Counted from the stretch's first letter, positions 10,617 through 20,078 are shown. The stretch is DNA of 64,000 nt from Tessaracoccus flavescens (GCF_001998865.1 NZ_CP019607.1:1-64000); one strand, 5' to 3'. The notes: a model not told the origin generated them from the sequence alone. Made by a program: numbers and translations.

Positions 10617-12124
10617 CAGAAAACCTTTCCGGTCTCGGCGATCGCCGCCAGTTCCTGCTCATCGAAGTTGGACGCGGTCTCGTCGAGGCTCTGCGAGAAG
10701 GCGAGCGAGCTCTCACCCGACTGGCTGACGAAGTCGCGGGAGGAGTCGACGGCGGACTGGTAGGTCGGCACAGGGTCGGTCATGTGCCCGAACATCGTCG
10801 CGGGGCTCGCCGTCGAGATGATCGCGTCGGCCACTGGGGCCGTGCTCTCGGCCACGCCCACCCACTGTTTGGAGTCTGAACGCAGATCGTCGGAATTCAC
10901 CGAATATCCGTTGCGGCCGCTTCCCGAGTAGGTCGGGGTCTGCTGCGCGAAGTCGATGTCCCTGCCCCCCGGGTTCGTCGGCGTGTACCCACCCGCGGCG
11001 ATCGGCCCGGTGGAAGGCGCGCCGATCGGCGTCGTGGTGCCGGGCTGTGTGCCGGGAACTGGATTCTGATGGTAGGCCGGTCCACCGGTGACGGGAATCG
11101 GGTTGGTCCCGGGAGGCGGAGTCGTGACCGGAGGCAGGTAGCCGGGCATGGTGCGAAACACCGGCGGAGTCGTCCCGGGGACGGGATTGGTCCCCGGGGG
11201 GTTGGTGCCAGGCGTCGTCGCGCCCGGGGTGGTCGGCGCGGGGCCGGCGCCGTTGATGTTGCCACCGATGGGAAGGGGACCAGGCAGCATCCCTCCCGGG
11301 CTCGTGGCTCCGCGCTCGCGCGCACTCTTCTCCGCTTCAGCCCTCGGCGTGTCGGGGACCCCGTCTCCGTCCGTGTCGACGAGGTCGATCCCTCCGACGC
11401 CCGGAGTTTTCTCGTCGAGCGCCTCGCGGGTGAAACCGTTGGCCTTGAGCGCCTCGCGCAGGAACTCGGGGTCATAGACGCCCGGACCGGCGCTCGCCGC
11501 CTGGGGACCTGCACCGGCAGGCGGCGCGTAGACAGCCCCCGTCGCCGCGCGACTCGAGTTCTGCGCGTTCTGCAGCAGGCCGACCGGCATGGAGCCCACC
11601 GCTCCGTTCTGGGCGAGTCCGAGCTGGGCGCCCGGCATGGCGCCACCCATCGGCTGTGCCCCGACTGCCCCGACGCCGCCGACGGTCGCCCCAGGCGCCC
11701 CCATCATGGGCGCGCCACCGGCAAGGGCGGAACCGTCGGACTTGCTGCCGCCCCGGGTGCCGGAGCCACGCAGCGCCATCGCGCCGGTGCCACGCTTACG
11801 GCGGTCCTCGCGGGCGTCCTCGGCGCCCGTTACGGCGCTGGGCACGGAGTATTCGTCTTCGTCGGTGCCCCACGGGTCGTCCGCACGCTCAGCTCCGCCG
11901 ACCTCCGCGTGGAGCTGACGGTCCTCGAAGGCAACCGCACCCATCCCCAGGCCTGCGGCCCCGGTGTAGGTGGCTCCCTCGCCGGGAAGCGGGCCGCTGA
12001 GGCCACGGGTCTTCTTCTTCTCCTCCGCCGCGAGCTTCTGGTAGTGCAGCACCGCCTCGTCGGTGAGTCCGTCGTGCTTGTCGTCCTCGCCGGGACGCAC
12101 GGTGAGATTGGTGTCGTTGCTCAT
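10616..12124 (-). CDS. Pro/Gly-rich protein with EspC-like C-terminal domain
   Basis: This 502-residue protein has four parts. The N-terminus is charged (1-120). A low-complexity Gly/Ala/Met/Pro region follows. Near residue 250 there is a calcium-type DTDGDGVPD motif. A Pro/Thr/Gly-rich spacer spans about 285-385. The last 115 residues are helical (YSVNSDDLRSDSKQWVGVAE ... FSQSLDETASNF). That tail resembles the EspC/type VII secretion target family: a helix starting V..ddL+....w, a Gly break, then a long helix ending L..Ta..f. There is no signal peptide, consistent with ESX export. It overlaps both neighbours by 4 bp and 1 bp. The role is inferred. Confidence 0.65.
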   Translation of the reverse strand: MSNDTNLTVRPGEDDKHDGLTDEAVLHYQKLAAEEKKKTRGLSGPLPGEGATYTGAAGLGMGAVAFEDRQLHAEVGGAERADDPWGTDEDEYSVPSAVTGAEDAREDRRKRGTGAMALRGSGTRGGSKSDGSALAGGAPMMGAPGATVGGVGAVGAQPMGGAMPGAQLGLAQNGAVGSMPVGLLQNAQNSSRAATGAVYAPPAGAGPQAASAGPGVYDPEFLREALKANGFTREALDEKTPGVGGIDLVDTDGDGVPDTPRAEAEKSARERGATSPGGMLPGPLPIGGNINGAGPAPTTPGATTPGTNPPGTNPVPGTTPPVFRTMPGYLPPVTTPPPGTNPIPVTGGPAYHQNPVPGTQPGTTTPIGAPSTGPIAAGGYTPTNPGGRDIDFAQQTPTYSGSGRNGYSVNSDDLRSDSKQWVGVAESTAPVADAIISTASPATMFGHMTDPVPTYQSAVDSSRDFVSQSGESSLAFSQSLDETASNFDEQELAAIAETGKVF

Positions 12125-12834
12125 ACGATGTCCTTCGAAGCGATCGAGCGGAGAGCGCCGCGCGCCGCCGCAAGCTCCTGTGCGAGTTCTTCGTGGTCCC
12201 CGGGAACGAATGTCGGGGGGACGTACTTGGCGTAGGCCTTCTCGTGGGCGCTCTGCACGGCCTCGTTGATGTCGTTCATCCGGGCCTTTGCGAGCCAGGC
12301 CTTGTCGAAGCGCACCGAATCGGTGAGCCCGGCAAGCGAGAGGGTGACGGTGACGTTTCCGTGGGCGCTGGTGGCTGAGACCTGCTCACCCGAGAAGTCG
12401 GCCCAGCGGATGTACTCCGGGGCGCTCTGGGTGAGCTTGACTGCCTTGTCGAGGAGCGACTGGATCTTCTCTTCGATCTGCGGGTAGTCGTCCCACGTCA
12501 ACGAGGGGTCGCCTTCGGGCTCTTCGAGGGCCGGGGGCTGCAGCGTCGGAACGTCTCCCACCCGCGCGTTCGCGAGGAAGAAGGCCTCTGCGAAGGCGTC
12601 CTCGAGTCGGTGGGTGCCGAGGCGATCCCTCCACCGTGTCGAGAGACGGACCTTCGTCAGGTGACGCGTGTCCTCATCGACCCAGATGCGCACGGAGCGT
12701 CTGGTGTCGGGGAATCCGTGGGCGAACTGCCACTCCCCTTGGAGTTCATCCGACTCTTCGTCGTCTGCCGGGTCCTCCTGCGAGTACCCGAGCGGTGCCA
12801 ACAACTCGTCGTCGTCAATGGCGTCATAGCTCAC
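12121..12834 (-). CDS. YbaB/EbfC-like protein, first gene of ESX-like cluster
   Basis: The chosen start is GTG at 12834 (SYDAIDDDELLAPLGY), with GGGAGG 8 nt upstream; the longer in-frame reading has no ribosome site. The product is 237 residues. The N-terminal half is acidic with a beta-rich segment (RRSVRIWVDEDTRHLTKVRL). The C-terminal half (about 145-235) has the YbaB/EbfC pattern: GNVTVTLSLAGLTDSVRFD, then a helix AKARMNDINEAVQSAHEKA. YbaB-like proteins commonly precede WXG/EspC genes in actinobacterial type VII loci. The stop overlaps the next start by 4 bp. The assignment rests on pattern and context. Confidence 0.65.
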   Translation of the reverse strand: MSYDAIDDDELLAPLGYSQEDPADDEESDELQGEWQFAHGFPDTRRSVRIWVDEDTRHLTKVRLSTRWRDRLGTHRLEDAFAEAFFLANARVGDVPTLQPPALEEPEGDPSLTWDDYPQIEEKIQSLLDKAVKLTQSAPEYIRWADFSGEQVSATSAHGNVTVTLSLAGLTDSVRFDKAWLAKARMNDINEAVQSAHEKAYAKYVPPTFVPGDHEELAQELAAARGALRSIASKDIV

Positions 12835-12910
12835 CGTGTGGCCTCCCCTCTCACCGGGGTAAGTCTTACAGAGCCATGGGTCAGATAAAAGCCAAAACGG
12901 CATTGACCAG

Positions 12911-13495
12911 TCAGTTCATCGACGGGTCGTCTGTCCAGGACGACCATCTGCCGGTCGTCCCGCCCATCCGGCGCAGCACCCTTCGCCACAGCCCGTCCGG
13001 GTCGCCGAACACGTCCTCCGAACGAACCTGGGTCCGGAACCAGGATCCGCGGATCAGCTCGCCCTCCAGCTGCCCCGGCGACCAGGCCGACAGCCCCACG
13101 AAGACCCGCAGCTGGGTGAACGAACTGGCAAGCAGTTCGCTCGGATAGTTGACGTCGACGACTCCGATGTCGCCGGAGATGCGTTCCCAGCCCGGCGGCG
13201 GGGACTCGAGCGAGGCGGGCTCGCCCAGCGCCACGACGACGTCCTGGTTGACCGGGCCGCCCTCGAAGACCCGCACGGGAGGGCTCATCAGATCGGTGTA
13301 GTCGGAGAGCACGTTGCCGACGGGAATCTCCGACATGACGTTCAGACACAGACCGACCGTCGCACCGCCGCCTGCATCGCTCTGACGCTCGATGATCAGG
13401 ACCACTGTGCGGTCGAAGTAGCCGCCACGTCCCGGTTGGGTGGCGACGAGCAACTGTCCGACGGCGACTGCTCCAGCGTGATCCACGTCTTTCAC
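12911..13495 (-). CDS. YqgE/AlgH family protein
   Basis: 194 residues from GTG at 13495. The N-terminal signature VGQLLVATQPGRGGYFDRTV and the motif VFEGGPVNQDVVVAL define the UPF0301/AlgH fold. RVFVGLSAWSPGQLEGEL (with the usual AGW-PGQLE replaced by SAWSPGQLE) is the second family hallmark. The biochemical role is unknown; AlgH was named for an effect on alginate regulation in Pseudomonas. The longer in-frame reading extends over the tmRNA terminator and is not credible. It is separated from ssrA by a strong hairpin. Confidence 0.92.
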   Translation of the reverse strand: MKDVDHAGAVAVGQLLVATQPGRGGYFDRTVVLIIERQSDAGGGATVGLCLNVMSEIPVGNVLSDYTDLMSPPVRVFEGGPVNQDVVVALGEPASLESPPPGWERISGDIGVVDVNYPSELLASSFTQLRVFVGLSAWSPGQLEGELIRGSWFRTQVRSEDVFGDPDGLWRRVLRRMGGTTGRWSSWTDDPSMN

Positions 13496-13529
13496 TGTAC
13501 AAGCCGCTCCGGACGATTCCCGGGAAATG

Positions 13530-13560
13530 CCAAGTGCCCGCCGGCGGGGCGGGCACTTGG
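13530..13560 (-). terminator. terminator of ssrA
   Basis: A perfect 13-bp stem (CCAAGTGCCCGCC at 13530-13542 with its complement at 13548-13560) has a 5-nt loop. It begins about 8 nt past the mature 3' end of tmRNA on the minus strand. Confidence 0.8.
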
Positions 13561-13567
13561 CGTGCAG

Positions 13568-13936
13568 GGGTGGAGGTGGCGGGAATTGAACCCGCGTCCT
13601 CGAGAGGTGAACCAGGGCTTCTCCGGGTGCAGCCGACGTAGGCGTTTTACTCGGTCCTTGCACTCATGTCGGCAAGTCGCAAACGGACCCAGTCTCAGTT
13701 AAGTCCCGAGCAGCCCCTGAAACACAGGCGGCTCAGCAAGCCTTCTGAATGAGGCCAGGAATCGGACGGAAGGCTCATCCGAGCTGACCCTTCGGTCGCT
13801 GATCAGGCAGCGAGAGCGAAGTTAGTGCGGTTGTTGTTGGCACTTATTGGTTTCCACGCAGCGTTAACGAGATAAGCGTGGATCCTCGACCCGCTTCCCC
13901 TGGAACTACCGTCCCGAGTCGAAACCAGTCACCCCC
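13568..13936 (-). ncRNA. ssrA: transfer-messenger RNA (tmRNA)
   Basis: The 5' end GGGGGUGACUGGUUUCGACU and the 3' T-arm GGGUUCAAUUCCCGCC are diagnostic. The acceptor stem GGGGGUG pairs with CACCUCC (one G-U pair), followed by discriminator A. The next bases are CCC, so CCA must be added post-transcriptionally. The tag reading frame gives ANNNRTNFALAA then UGA, a typical ALAA proteolysis signal. tmRNA rescues stalled ribosomes with SmpB, whose gene lies about 0.7 kb upstream on the same strand. Length is about 369 nt. A possible promoter (TTCCGA, 17 bp, TAGACT) lies about 20 nt upstream of the mature end. Confidence 0.95.
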
Positions 13937-13960
13937 TGTTGAGTTGTTGCGTCCCCTAGT

Positions 13961-14539
13961 CTAGCGCGTGATCCCTGGCCTCGGAATCTGCGGCCGTGCG
14001 ATGAGCGCGGGTTCGAGCATTCCGGTGGACTTCTGGCCGTTGAACGCACGAACGGAGGCCCAGATCGTCGAGCCGGCCCAGGCTGCCCAGGCGAGGAACA
14101 TCAGGAAGTCGAGGCCCGTGATCCAGCTGAGCACCGAGGCCACGATCCCGACGACGAGGAAGGTGAGTTGGAGGCTCATCGCCCGCCCTGCCTCCCACCA
14201 CAGGTGCGATCCGGGCTTCGTCGCGGCCTTGACGATGGCGGGGCCGATGAACGAGCTCACCAGTGCGGACAGGTGCACAAGGCCGGAGCCGACGTTCTCC
14301 ACCGGCGAGGCCTGCCCCGGCGCCCTCGGGGTGAGGACGACGGGGGCGAGTCGGGCGAGGCCGGCGAGTGAACGGTTCAGTTCCAGTCGGTCGCGGGCCC
14401 CGAGCGCAAGGTCGAGCCGACGGTCGAGTTCCCTCTCGTTGATCGAGTTGTTGGCGTACATCGCCTGAAGGTGCGCGACCGCGCGGTCTCGCATCTGGTC
14501 GGTGACGCCTGAGAAGGGGGACTGTCCTGGCACGCTCAT
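13961..14539 (-). CDS. DUF1707 and DUF4870-like membrane protein
   Basis: 192 residues. Residues about 14-62 form a DUF1707 domain (MRDRAVAHLQAMYANNSINE, then ELDRRLDLALGARDR), a short helical domain frequent in actinobacterial membrane proteins. A DUF4870-like region follows with HLSALVSSFIGPAIVKAATK, an amphipathic WWEAGRAMSLQLTFLVV and two hydrophobic segments (about 125-145 and 147-168). It is probably an integral membrane protein; the function is unknown. It lies between smpB and ssrA, and its 3' end is only 25 bp from the tmRNA 5' end, so the tmRNA promoter must lie inside or just after it. Confidence 0.8.
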   Translation of the reverse strand: MSVPGQSPFSGVTDQMRDRAVAHLQAMYANNSINERELDRRLDLALGARDRLELNRSLAGLARLAPVVLTPRAPGQASPVENVGSGLVHLSALVSSFIGPAIVKAATKPGSHLWWEAGRAMSLQLTFLVVGIVASVLSWITGLDFLMFLAWAAWAGSTIWASVRAFNGQKSTGMLEPALIARPQIPRPGITR

Positions 14540-14624
14540 GCATCCATTGTCGCGTCTGGTGACGCGCCGCCCAACGGGGACTCACCCTGATTGAGCCCTG
14601 AGCCGGGTAAGACCCCAGCCAGGG

Positions 14625-15107
14625 TCAACTGCGGTTGTAGCGGTTGCGCACCGCCAGCGCCCGCTCAGCCTCACGCTTCGCGTCGCGCTCTGCGAGGTCT
14701 CGTCGCTTGTCCCAGTCCTTCTTGCCGGTCGCGACGGCGATCTCCACCTTCGCGTAGCCGTCCTTGAAGTAGATCGACAACGGCACGAGGGTGCGACCCG
14801 AGTTGTCGAGAGCGCGCGCGAGCTTGGTGATCTCCTGCCGGTGCAGGAGCAGTTTGCGGCTGCGTTTGGCGGAATGGTTGCGCCAGGTGCCGAACTCGTA
14901 CTCGGGAATGTTGGCGTTGATCAGCCAGGCCTCGCCATGGTCGTCGACCGTCGCGTAGGCCTCGGCGATGGTGGCACGGCCGCGACGAAGGGTCTTGACC
15001 TCGGTGCCGGTCAGCACGAGGCCGGCCTCGTACACGTCACCTAGCTGGTACTCGTGCCGGGCCTTCTTGTTCTGCGCGACAAGCTTCTTGCCGATCTCCC
15101 TTGGCAT
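14625..15107 (-). CDS. smpB: SsrA-binding protein SmpB
   Basis: 160 residues with the full SmpB pattern: an N-terminal [20 protein letters not shown], the OB-fold core ([20 protein letters not shown]), [20 protein letters not shown] and the C-terminal basic tail [20 protein letters not shown]. That tail occupies the ribosomal mRNA channel during trans-translation. It works with the tmRNA encoded downstream. It follows the M23 peptidase gene with a 23-bp gap and belongs to the prfB-ftsE-ftsX-smpB order common in actinobacteria. Confidence 0.97.
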   Translation of the reverse strand: MPREIGKKLVAQNKKARHEYQLGDVYEAGLVLTGTEVKTLRRGRATIAEAYATVDDHGEAWLINANIPEYEFGTWRNHSAKRSRKLLLHRQEITKLARALDNSGRTLVPLSIYFKDGYAKVEIAVATGKKDWDKRRDLAERDAKREAERALAVRNRYNRS

Positions 15108-15130
15108 CCGACAAGTATGTCACCTGTGGA

Positions 15131-16582
15131 CTAGCCGAACCACTTCGCCATCGGGTTGACCAGGTTGCCGTTCTCCCACACCATCAGGTGGAGGTGGCAG
15201 CCGGTCGAGTAGCCGGTCGAGCCGACGTAGCCGATGACCTGCCCCTTCGACACCCTCTGACCGACGCTCACGACGTAGCGGGTGGCGTGGTTGTAGCCGG
15301 TGGTGACGTAGGAGCCGTTGACCGATCCGTGGTCGATCATCAGGCGGTTGCCGTACCCGCCGTTGTAGTAGCGCTCGCTGACCACTCCCCCGTAGGCGGC
15401 CTTGATCGGGGTGCCGCAGGAGGCGCCGAAGTCGGTGCCGTCGTGCAGCTTCCAGTAGCCGAGCACCGGGTGGAGGCGCATGCCGTACTTCGAGGTGATC
15501 CGGGCGGGGACCGGGTACATGAAGGCGGTGGAGCTGGAAGCGGTCGCGGTCGACTTCGAAGAGGTCGCCTTCGAAGCGGACTTCGTCGAGGTCGACTTCT
15601 GCGAGGTCGACTTCGACGAGCGGGAGGCAGCCGCGGCGCGGTCGGCTGCGGCCTTGTCGCGCGCTGCCTTCTCACGTGCGGCCTTCTCGCGGGCTGCCTT
15701 CTCCTTTGCGGCCTTCTCTGCTGCCGCCTTCTCGCGGGCGATGCGCTCTTGGATGCGCTTCTCGACCGAGGCGTTCTCCGCCTCGAGTTCCCGCTGCCGC
15801 TTCTCTTCGGCGACGACGTCTGCGTTGGCCTTCGCCTCGGCGGCGTCCTTCTCCTTCGACAGGCGGGTGACCTCGGCCTTGAGGTCCTCGGCCGCTTCCG
15901 TCTTGTCCTTAGAGTTCCGGAGCTGGGCTGCGGCCTTCTCGCGCGCGTCGGTCGCGTTCTTCTCGGCGGCGTCGGCCGCAGACTCGGCGTCCTCGAGGGT
16001 CAGGCGACGCATCTCGAGCTCGTCGAGTTCCTGCTGCGACGAGTCGAAGAGGGTCTCGGCGAGCTGGGCCCTCTGGTTGAGGTTGGAGGTGCTCACGTCG
16101 GAGAAGATCAGAGCGAGGTTCAGCAGCCCGTTGTTCTGCTGGGTGGTGACGAGGATCTCCTCGTCGAGCCGCTTATTCACCGAGTCGAGGGCGGCCCGGG
16201 CCGCGGCGACGTCGGCCTTTGCCTGCTTCAGCTCGGCCTCCGCGACGCGCAGCTCCTCGGCGCGTGTGGCGTCGAGCTCCTCCGCCTTCTTCTGCTCGGA
16301 CTCGGCGCGCGCGAGCGCAGCCTCCGCGTCGGCCAGGTGCTGGCGTGCCTCAGCCGCGGCGTCGACGGCGGCGCTGCGGTGCGCGTGTGCCTCGTCGACG
16401 GCGACGGCCTGGGCGGCCATCTCCTTGTTGAGCTCGTCCTTGCGGTCATCGAGCTGGTCTGCCGTTGCCGGCAGCCAGCCACTGCACGCGATGGTGACGG
16501 TGACGGCCGCGGCGACGATGCCACGGGCGATGCGGGTTGTCAGTGGGCGACGAACGGGCGAGGGGGGAAGGTCCCGGTTCAC
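15131..16582 (-). CDS. secreted coiled-coil M23 (LytM) peptidase, EnvC/RipC-like
   Basis: 483 residues with a signal peptide (GIVAAAVTVTIACSGWLPATA, cut after ATA). Long Ala/Glu/Lys-rich coiled coils span about 35-330, ending in a highly repetitive AREKAAREKAARDKAA segment. A C-terminal LytM/M23 domain follows with HDGTDFGASCGTPI (zinc His and Asp) and CHLHLMVW (the HxH pair). The catalytic His appears as NHATRY. The gene is directly downstream of ftsX (13 bp). FtsEX-controlled coiled-coil peptidases (EnvC, PcsB, RipC) hydrolyse septal peptidoglycan, so the same function is inferred. GTG start with AAGGAG. Confidence 0.9.
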   Translation of the reverse strand: MNRDLPPSPVRRPLTTRIARGIVAAAVTVTIACSGWLPATADQLDDRKDELNKEMAAQAVAVDEAHAHRSAAVDAAAEARQHLADAEAALARAESEQKKAEELDATRAEELRVAEAELKQAKADVAAARAALDSVNKRLDEEILVTTQQNNGLLNLALIFSDVSTSNLNQRAQLAETLFDSSQQELDELEMRRLTLEDAESAADAAEKNATDAREKAAAQLRNSKDKTEAAEDLKAEVTRLSKEKDAAEAKANADVVAEEKRQRELEAENASVEKRIQERIAREKAAAEKAAKEKAAREKAAREKAARDKAAADRAAAASRSSKSTSQKSTSTKSASKATSSKSTATASSSTAFMYPVPARITSKYGMRLHPVLGYWKLHDGTDFGASCGTPIKAAYGGVVSERYYNGGYGNRLMIDHGSVNGSYVTTGYNHATRYVVSVGQRVSKGQVIGYVGSTGYSTGCHLHLMVWENGNLVNPMAKWFG

Positions 16583-16595
16583 GCTGACTCCTTAG

Positions 16596-17498
16596 CTAGA
16601 TACGGAGGTACTTTCGCGTAGCCAGCAGCGTCGGGATCACCGCGAGGGCGATACCCACTGCCGCAATGGCAACAATTGCAGTTGCAAGGTGTTCCCAGCC
16701 AATCCACGGTAAAGCCGTGATTGAGGTTCGGGCACCCTGCTCGACCACGAACCAGTAGCCCGCGGTGAGGGCTCCGGACGCGATCACGATGCCGATCAGG
16801 CCTGCCACGAGGGACTCGAGCAGGAACGGCAGGAGGATATAGATGTTCGACGCGCCGACGAGGCGCATGATGCCGATCTCGCGGCGTCTCGTGAACGCCG
16901 CCATACGGATGGTGTTGGCGATCTGCAGCGCTCCGGCGAGCAGCAGCAACGCGCTCATGGTGATGGTCGCCCACTGGGCGGCCCCCAGCCACTTGAACAT
17001 GGGGTCGAGGACGGTGTGCAGGTCCTGGACGTTCTGGACGCCCTGGAGGCCCTTGGCCTCGCTGACGACGCCTTCGTAGTTCTCGGGGTTGACGAGGCTG
17101 ACGGCGAAGGAGTCCTGCATGTCCTCTGCGGTGCGGGAGTTCACGACGGGTGAGTCGGCGAAGACGCGCTGGAACTCTTCGAAGGCGGCCTCCTTCGACT
17201 CGTAGACCACTTCGCTGACCTCGGGGTTCGCCTCGAGGGTCTGCTGGATCTGCTCGCGCTGCGCGTCGGTGGTGCCCTTTCCAGGCTCACAGCGCCCGCC
17301 CTGGGTCTTCTCCGTGCAGAGGAACACGGAGATCTCGACCTTGTCGTACAGGCTGGACTTGGCCAGATCGACCTGCATGGCGGTGAGCAGGCCCGCTCCG
17401 AGGAGGGAGAGGGAGACGCCCATCGTGACGATGACGGCGATCGTCATCGCAAGGTTGCGCCTGAGCCCGGACCAGGTTTCGCGGAAGGAATGTCGCAT
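16596..17498 (-). CDS. ftsX: cell division membrane protein FtsX
   Basis: 300 residues from ATG at 17498 (MRHSFRETWSGLRRN); the long upstream extension is out of the family. TM1 is about 22-43 and three C-terminal TM segments lie near 175-195, 220-245 and 265-290. The large extracellular loop (about 45-170) contains CTEKTQGGRCEPGKG, a Cys pair, and the PFRFxL-like DSFAVSLVNPENYEG. FtsX with FtsE forms an ABC-type complex that activates septal hydrolases; the next gene encodes the likely partner peptidase. It is 17 bp after ftsE. Confidence 0.95.
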   Translation of the reverse strand: MRHSFRETWSGLRRNLAMTIAVIVTMGVSLSLLGAGLLTAMQVDLAKSSLYDKVEISVFLCTEKTQGGRCEPGKGTTDAQREQIQQTLEANPEVSEVVYESKEAAFEEFQRVFADSPVVNSRTAEDMQDSFAVSLVNPENYEGVVSEAKGLQGVQNVQDLHTVLDPMFKWLGAAQWATITMSALLLLAGALQIANTIRMAAFTRRREIGIMRLVGASNIYILLPFLLESLVAGLIGIVIASGALTAGYWFVVEQGARTSITALPWIGWEHLATAIVAIAAVGIALAVIPTLLATRKYLRI

Positions 17499-17515
17499 CG
17501 TGGTTCTCTCGTGTC

Positions 17516-18211
17516 CTATGCGGTGCCGTAGACGCCCTTGGCCTGATCGCGCACGAGCTCGCCGGAGCGCAGCTCGAGGACGCGTCGGCGCATCTGGTCG
17601 ACGATGGACGAGTCGTGGGTTGCCATGATGACCGTTGTGTCGGCCCGGTTGATCCGGTCGAGCAGCTTCATGATGCCGACGGAGGTCTCGGGGTCGAGGT
17701 TTCCGGTCGGCTCGTCGGCGATCAGGATCTTCGGACGGTTGACGAAGGCCCGCGCGATGGCGACGCGCTGCTGCTCGCCGCCGGAGAGCTCGTCCGAGGG
17801 ACGGTTCTCCTTGCCTGCGAGACCGACGAGGTCGAGCGTCTCGGGGACGATCTGACGGATCTGTCGTGCAGGCTTGCCGATCACCTGGAGCGCGAACGCC
17901 ACGTTTTCGTAGACGGTCTTGCCGGGCAGCAGCCGGAAGTCCTGGAAGACAGTGCCGATCTGGCGCCGCAGCGCGGGCACCTTCCACTGGTTGAGGGTGC
18001 CGAGGTTCTTGCCCGCCACGTAGAGCGTGCCCTTCGTGGGTCGGTACTCCCTGAGGATGAGGCGCAGGAAGGTCGACTTGCCCGACCCGGACTGGCCGAC
18101 GAGGAAGACGAACTCCCCCTTGCCGATCTCAAGGTTGATGTTGCGCAGGGCAGCGCGGTCCTGGCCTGGATAGAACTTTGTGACGTCCTCGAACGTGATC
18201 ACTCGATGCAC
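17516..18211 (-). CDS. ftsE: cell division ATP-binding protein FtsE
   Basis: 231 residues. Walker A is GQSGSGKST (39-47), the Q-loop lies in [20 protein letters not shown], the signature is [14 protein letters not shown], Walker B is [14 protein letters not shown], and the H-loop is [11 protein letters not shown]. FtsE drives conformational change in FtsX. It is the first gene of ftsE-ftsX-peptidase-smpB and follows prfB by 116 bp; that gap contains a weak inverted repeat (CTGAGA-AAC-TCTCAG). Confidence 0.97.
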   Translation of the reverse strand: MHRVITFEDVTKFYPGQDRAALRNINLEIGKGEFVFLVGQSGSGKSTFLRLILREYRPTKGTLYVAGKNLGTLNQWKVPALRRQIGTVFQDFRLLPGKTVYENVAFALQVIGKPARQIRQIVPETLDLVGLAGKENRPSDELSGGEQQRVAIARAFVNRPKILIADEPTGNLDPETSVGIMKLLDRINRADTTVIMATHDSSIVDQMRRRVLELRSGELVRDQAKGVYGTA

Positions 18212-18327
18212 TCCGACAAATGGGGAAGGCGCCTGAGAAACTCTCAGACGATGTTGGAGTCTAGGTGGTGCTCCCGCGAGGGCCTAATGCGACACGCCTC
18301 CGCGGACAAGGAAGTTCTCCGCCTGTC

Positions 18328-19440
18328 TCAGGCGTCGGCCTCTTCCTTCTTGCGCCAGCGGATGCCCGCGTCGATGAACCCGTCGATGTCGCCGTCGAAG
18401 ACCGCCTCGGGGTTGCCGACCTCGTGCTCGGTGCGCAGGTCCTTGACCATCTGGTAGGGGTTCATCACGTAGGAGCGCATCTGCGCCCCCCACGAGTTGC
18501 CGCCGTCACCTTTGAGCGCGTTGAGTTCCTGCTCCCGCTCCTGCCGGGCGCGTTCGAGCAGCCGCGACTGGAGGACGCGCATGGCGGCGGCCTTGTTCTG
18601 CAGCTGGGACTTTTCGTTCTGGCAGCTGACCACGATGCCGGTCGGGAGGTGCGTGATGCGCACGGCGGAGTCGGTTGTGTTGACGGACTGACCGCCGGGG
18701 CCAGACGAGCGGAACACGTCGATGCGCAGATCGGCCTCGGGGAGATCGACATGGTCGGCCTCCTCCGTCACCGGCAGCACCTCGACGCCTGCGAACGACG
18801 TCTGGCGGCGGCCCTGGTTGTCGAACGGGGAGATGCGCACGAGGCGGTGCGTGCCCTGCTCGACGGAGAGGGTGCCGTAGGCGAACGGCGCTTTGACCGC
18901 GAAGGTGGCAGATTTCAGACCCGCTTCCTCGGCGTAGGACGTGTCGTAGACCTCGATCGGGTACCCATGGCGGTCCGCCCAGCGCAGGTACATGCGCATC
19001 AGCATCTCCGCGAAGTCGGCCGCGTCGACGCCGCCGGCCTCCGCCCGGATGGTGATCAGCGCGTCACGCGGGTCATACTCGCCTGACAGCAGCGTGCGGA
19101 CCTCCAGCGCCTCGACGTCCTTGCCGAGCCGCTCGAGCTCGCGCACGACGTCGGCGCGGGCATCGGCGTCGTCTTCCTCATCGGCGAGCTCGAGCATGAC
19201 CTGGGCATCCTCGAGGCGGGAACGCAGGCCGACGATCCGGTCGACCTCGCCCTGCTTGGCTGAGAGCTGCGAGGTGACGCGCTGGGCGTTGTCCTGGTCG
19301 TCCCAGAGGTCTGGCGCTGCGACCTGCTCCTCAAGCTCTGCGATCTCGGAGCGGAGCTTCGTGAGATCGGCGACGGCCTCGATCGACTCAAGGGAGTGAT
19401 CGAGTTCGGAGATGCGAGCGGTCAGGTCATCGTTAGCCAC
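18328..19440 (-). CDS. prfB: peptide chain release factor 2
   Basis: 370 residues from GTG at 19440 ([16 protein letters not shown]). The SPF codon-recognition tripeptide of RF2 appears in [15 protein letters not shown], and the catalytic GGQ in [18 protein letters not shown]2 reads UGA and UAA. There is no in-frame UGA or frameshift site near codon 25, so the programmed +1 frameshift found in many bacteria is absent. No clear Shine-Dalgarno precedes the GTG; TAAGAT 6 nt upstream hints at a leaderless mRNA. Divergent from yqeY-type gene. Confidence 0.96.
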   Translation of the reverse strand: MANDDLTARISELDHSLESIEAVADLTKLRSEIAELEEQVAAPDLWDDQDNAQRVTSQLSAKQGEVDRIVGLRSRLEDAQVMLELADEEDDADARADVVRELERLGKDVEALEVRTLLSGEYDPRDALITIRAEAGGVDAADFAEMLMRMYLRWADRHGYPIEVYDTSYAEEAGLKSATFAVKAPFAYGTLSVEQGTHRLVRISPFDNQGRRQTSFAGVEVLPVTEEADHVDLPEADLRIDVFRSSGPGGQSVNTTDSAVRITHLPTGIVVSCQNEKSQLQNKAAAMRVLQSRLLERARQEREQELNALKGDGGNSWGAQMRSYVMNPYQMVKDLRTEHEVGNPEAVFDGDIDGFIDAGIRWRKKEEADA

Positions 19441-19539
19441 AATCCACAATCTTAGCGCCGTGTTCGGCCTTGCCCCGCCGCCGACGGAGACCGGCGCCGC
19501 CAGTGACACAATGGATGTCCAAGAGAAGGGAGCTTCCGG

Positions 19540-19998
19540 ATGGGAGCACACAAGGACCGCCTGAAGCAGGATCTGGCCGCGGCCATGCGCGCGAGGGACG
19601 ATGAGGCGAAGTCGACGATCCGCAGCCTGCTGGCCGCGTTCACCGTCGAGGAGGTGGCAGGCGACACCCCGCGGGTCCTCACCGTTGACCAGGAGCAGGC
19701 GATCATCCGCCAGGAGCTGCGCAAGCGCCGCGACTCGGCCGAGACCTACGCGTCGGCGGGACGCACGGATCTCGCGGACAAGGAGTCGTCCGAGGCCGAG
19801 TTGATCTCCTCGTACCTGCCCGCACCTCTCACCTCGGAAGAGCTCTCGGCGCTCGTGGACGAGGCATTCGCTGAACTCAGCGAGCCTGCCACCATGAAGC
19901 AGATGGGTGGCCTCGTCAAGGCGGTCACCGCGAAGGCCGACGGACGTGCCGAAGGTAGAGAAATCGCAACGTTGGTGCGGGCCCGGCTGGTCGGTTGA
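19540..19998 (+). CDS. GatB/YqeY domain protein
   Basis: 152 residues with the YqeY pattern throughout: [60 protein letters not shown] and [20 protein letters not shown]. The domain resembles the tRNA-binding tail of GatB amidotransferase. Its stand-alone role is unknown. The ATG is preceded by AAGGGAG. It is divergent from prfB (99-bp gap) and closed by a stem-loop. Confidence 0.93.
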   Translation: MGAHKDRLKQDLAAAMRARDDEAKSTIRSLLAAFTVEEVAGDTPRVLTVDQEQAIIRQELRKRRDSAETYASAGRTDLADKESSEAELISSYLPAPLTSEELSALVDEAFAELSEPATMKQMGGLVKAVTAKADGRAEGREIATLVRARLVG

Positions 19999-20007
19999 CC
20001 TCTGCAG

Positions 20008-20048
20008 GAGGCCTCGTCAGTCGTGCAACGCGCCGTTGACGAGGCCTC
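20008..20048 (+). terminator. terminator after YqeY gene
   Basis: A perfect 12-bp inverted repeat (GAGGCCTCGTCA at 20008-20019 with TGACGAGGCCTC at 20037-20048) has a 17-nt loop, 10 nt past the stop codon. Confidence 0.65.
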
Positions 20049-20078
20049 AAACCTTAGTTACTGGTTGAGACATGAGAT

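Noticed and set aside
15600..15760. Repeat array in the M23 peptidase gene, considered as a CRISPR or VNTR
   Set aside because: The repetition encodes an Ala/Lys/Glu coiled coil with imperfect short units and no spacers; no CRISPR array was seen anywhere in the window.
18328..19440. Programmed frameshift in prfB
   Set aside because: The frame is continuous from the GTG to the stop, with no early UGA or CUU-UGA slip site.
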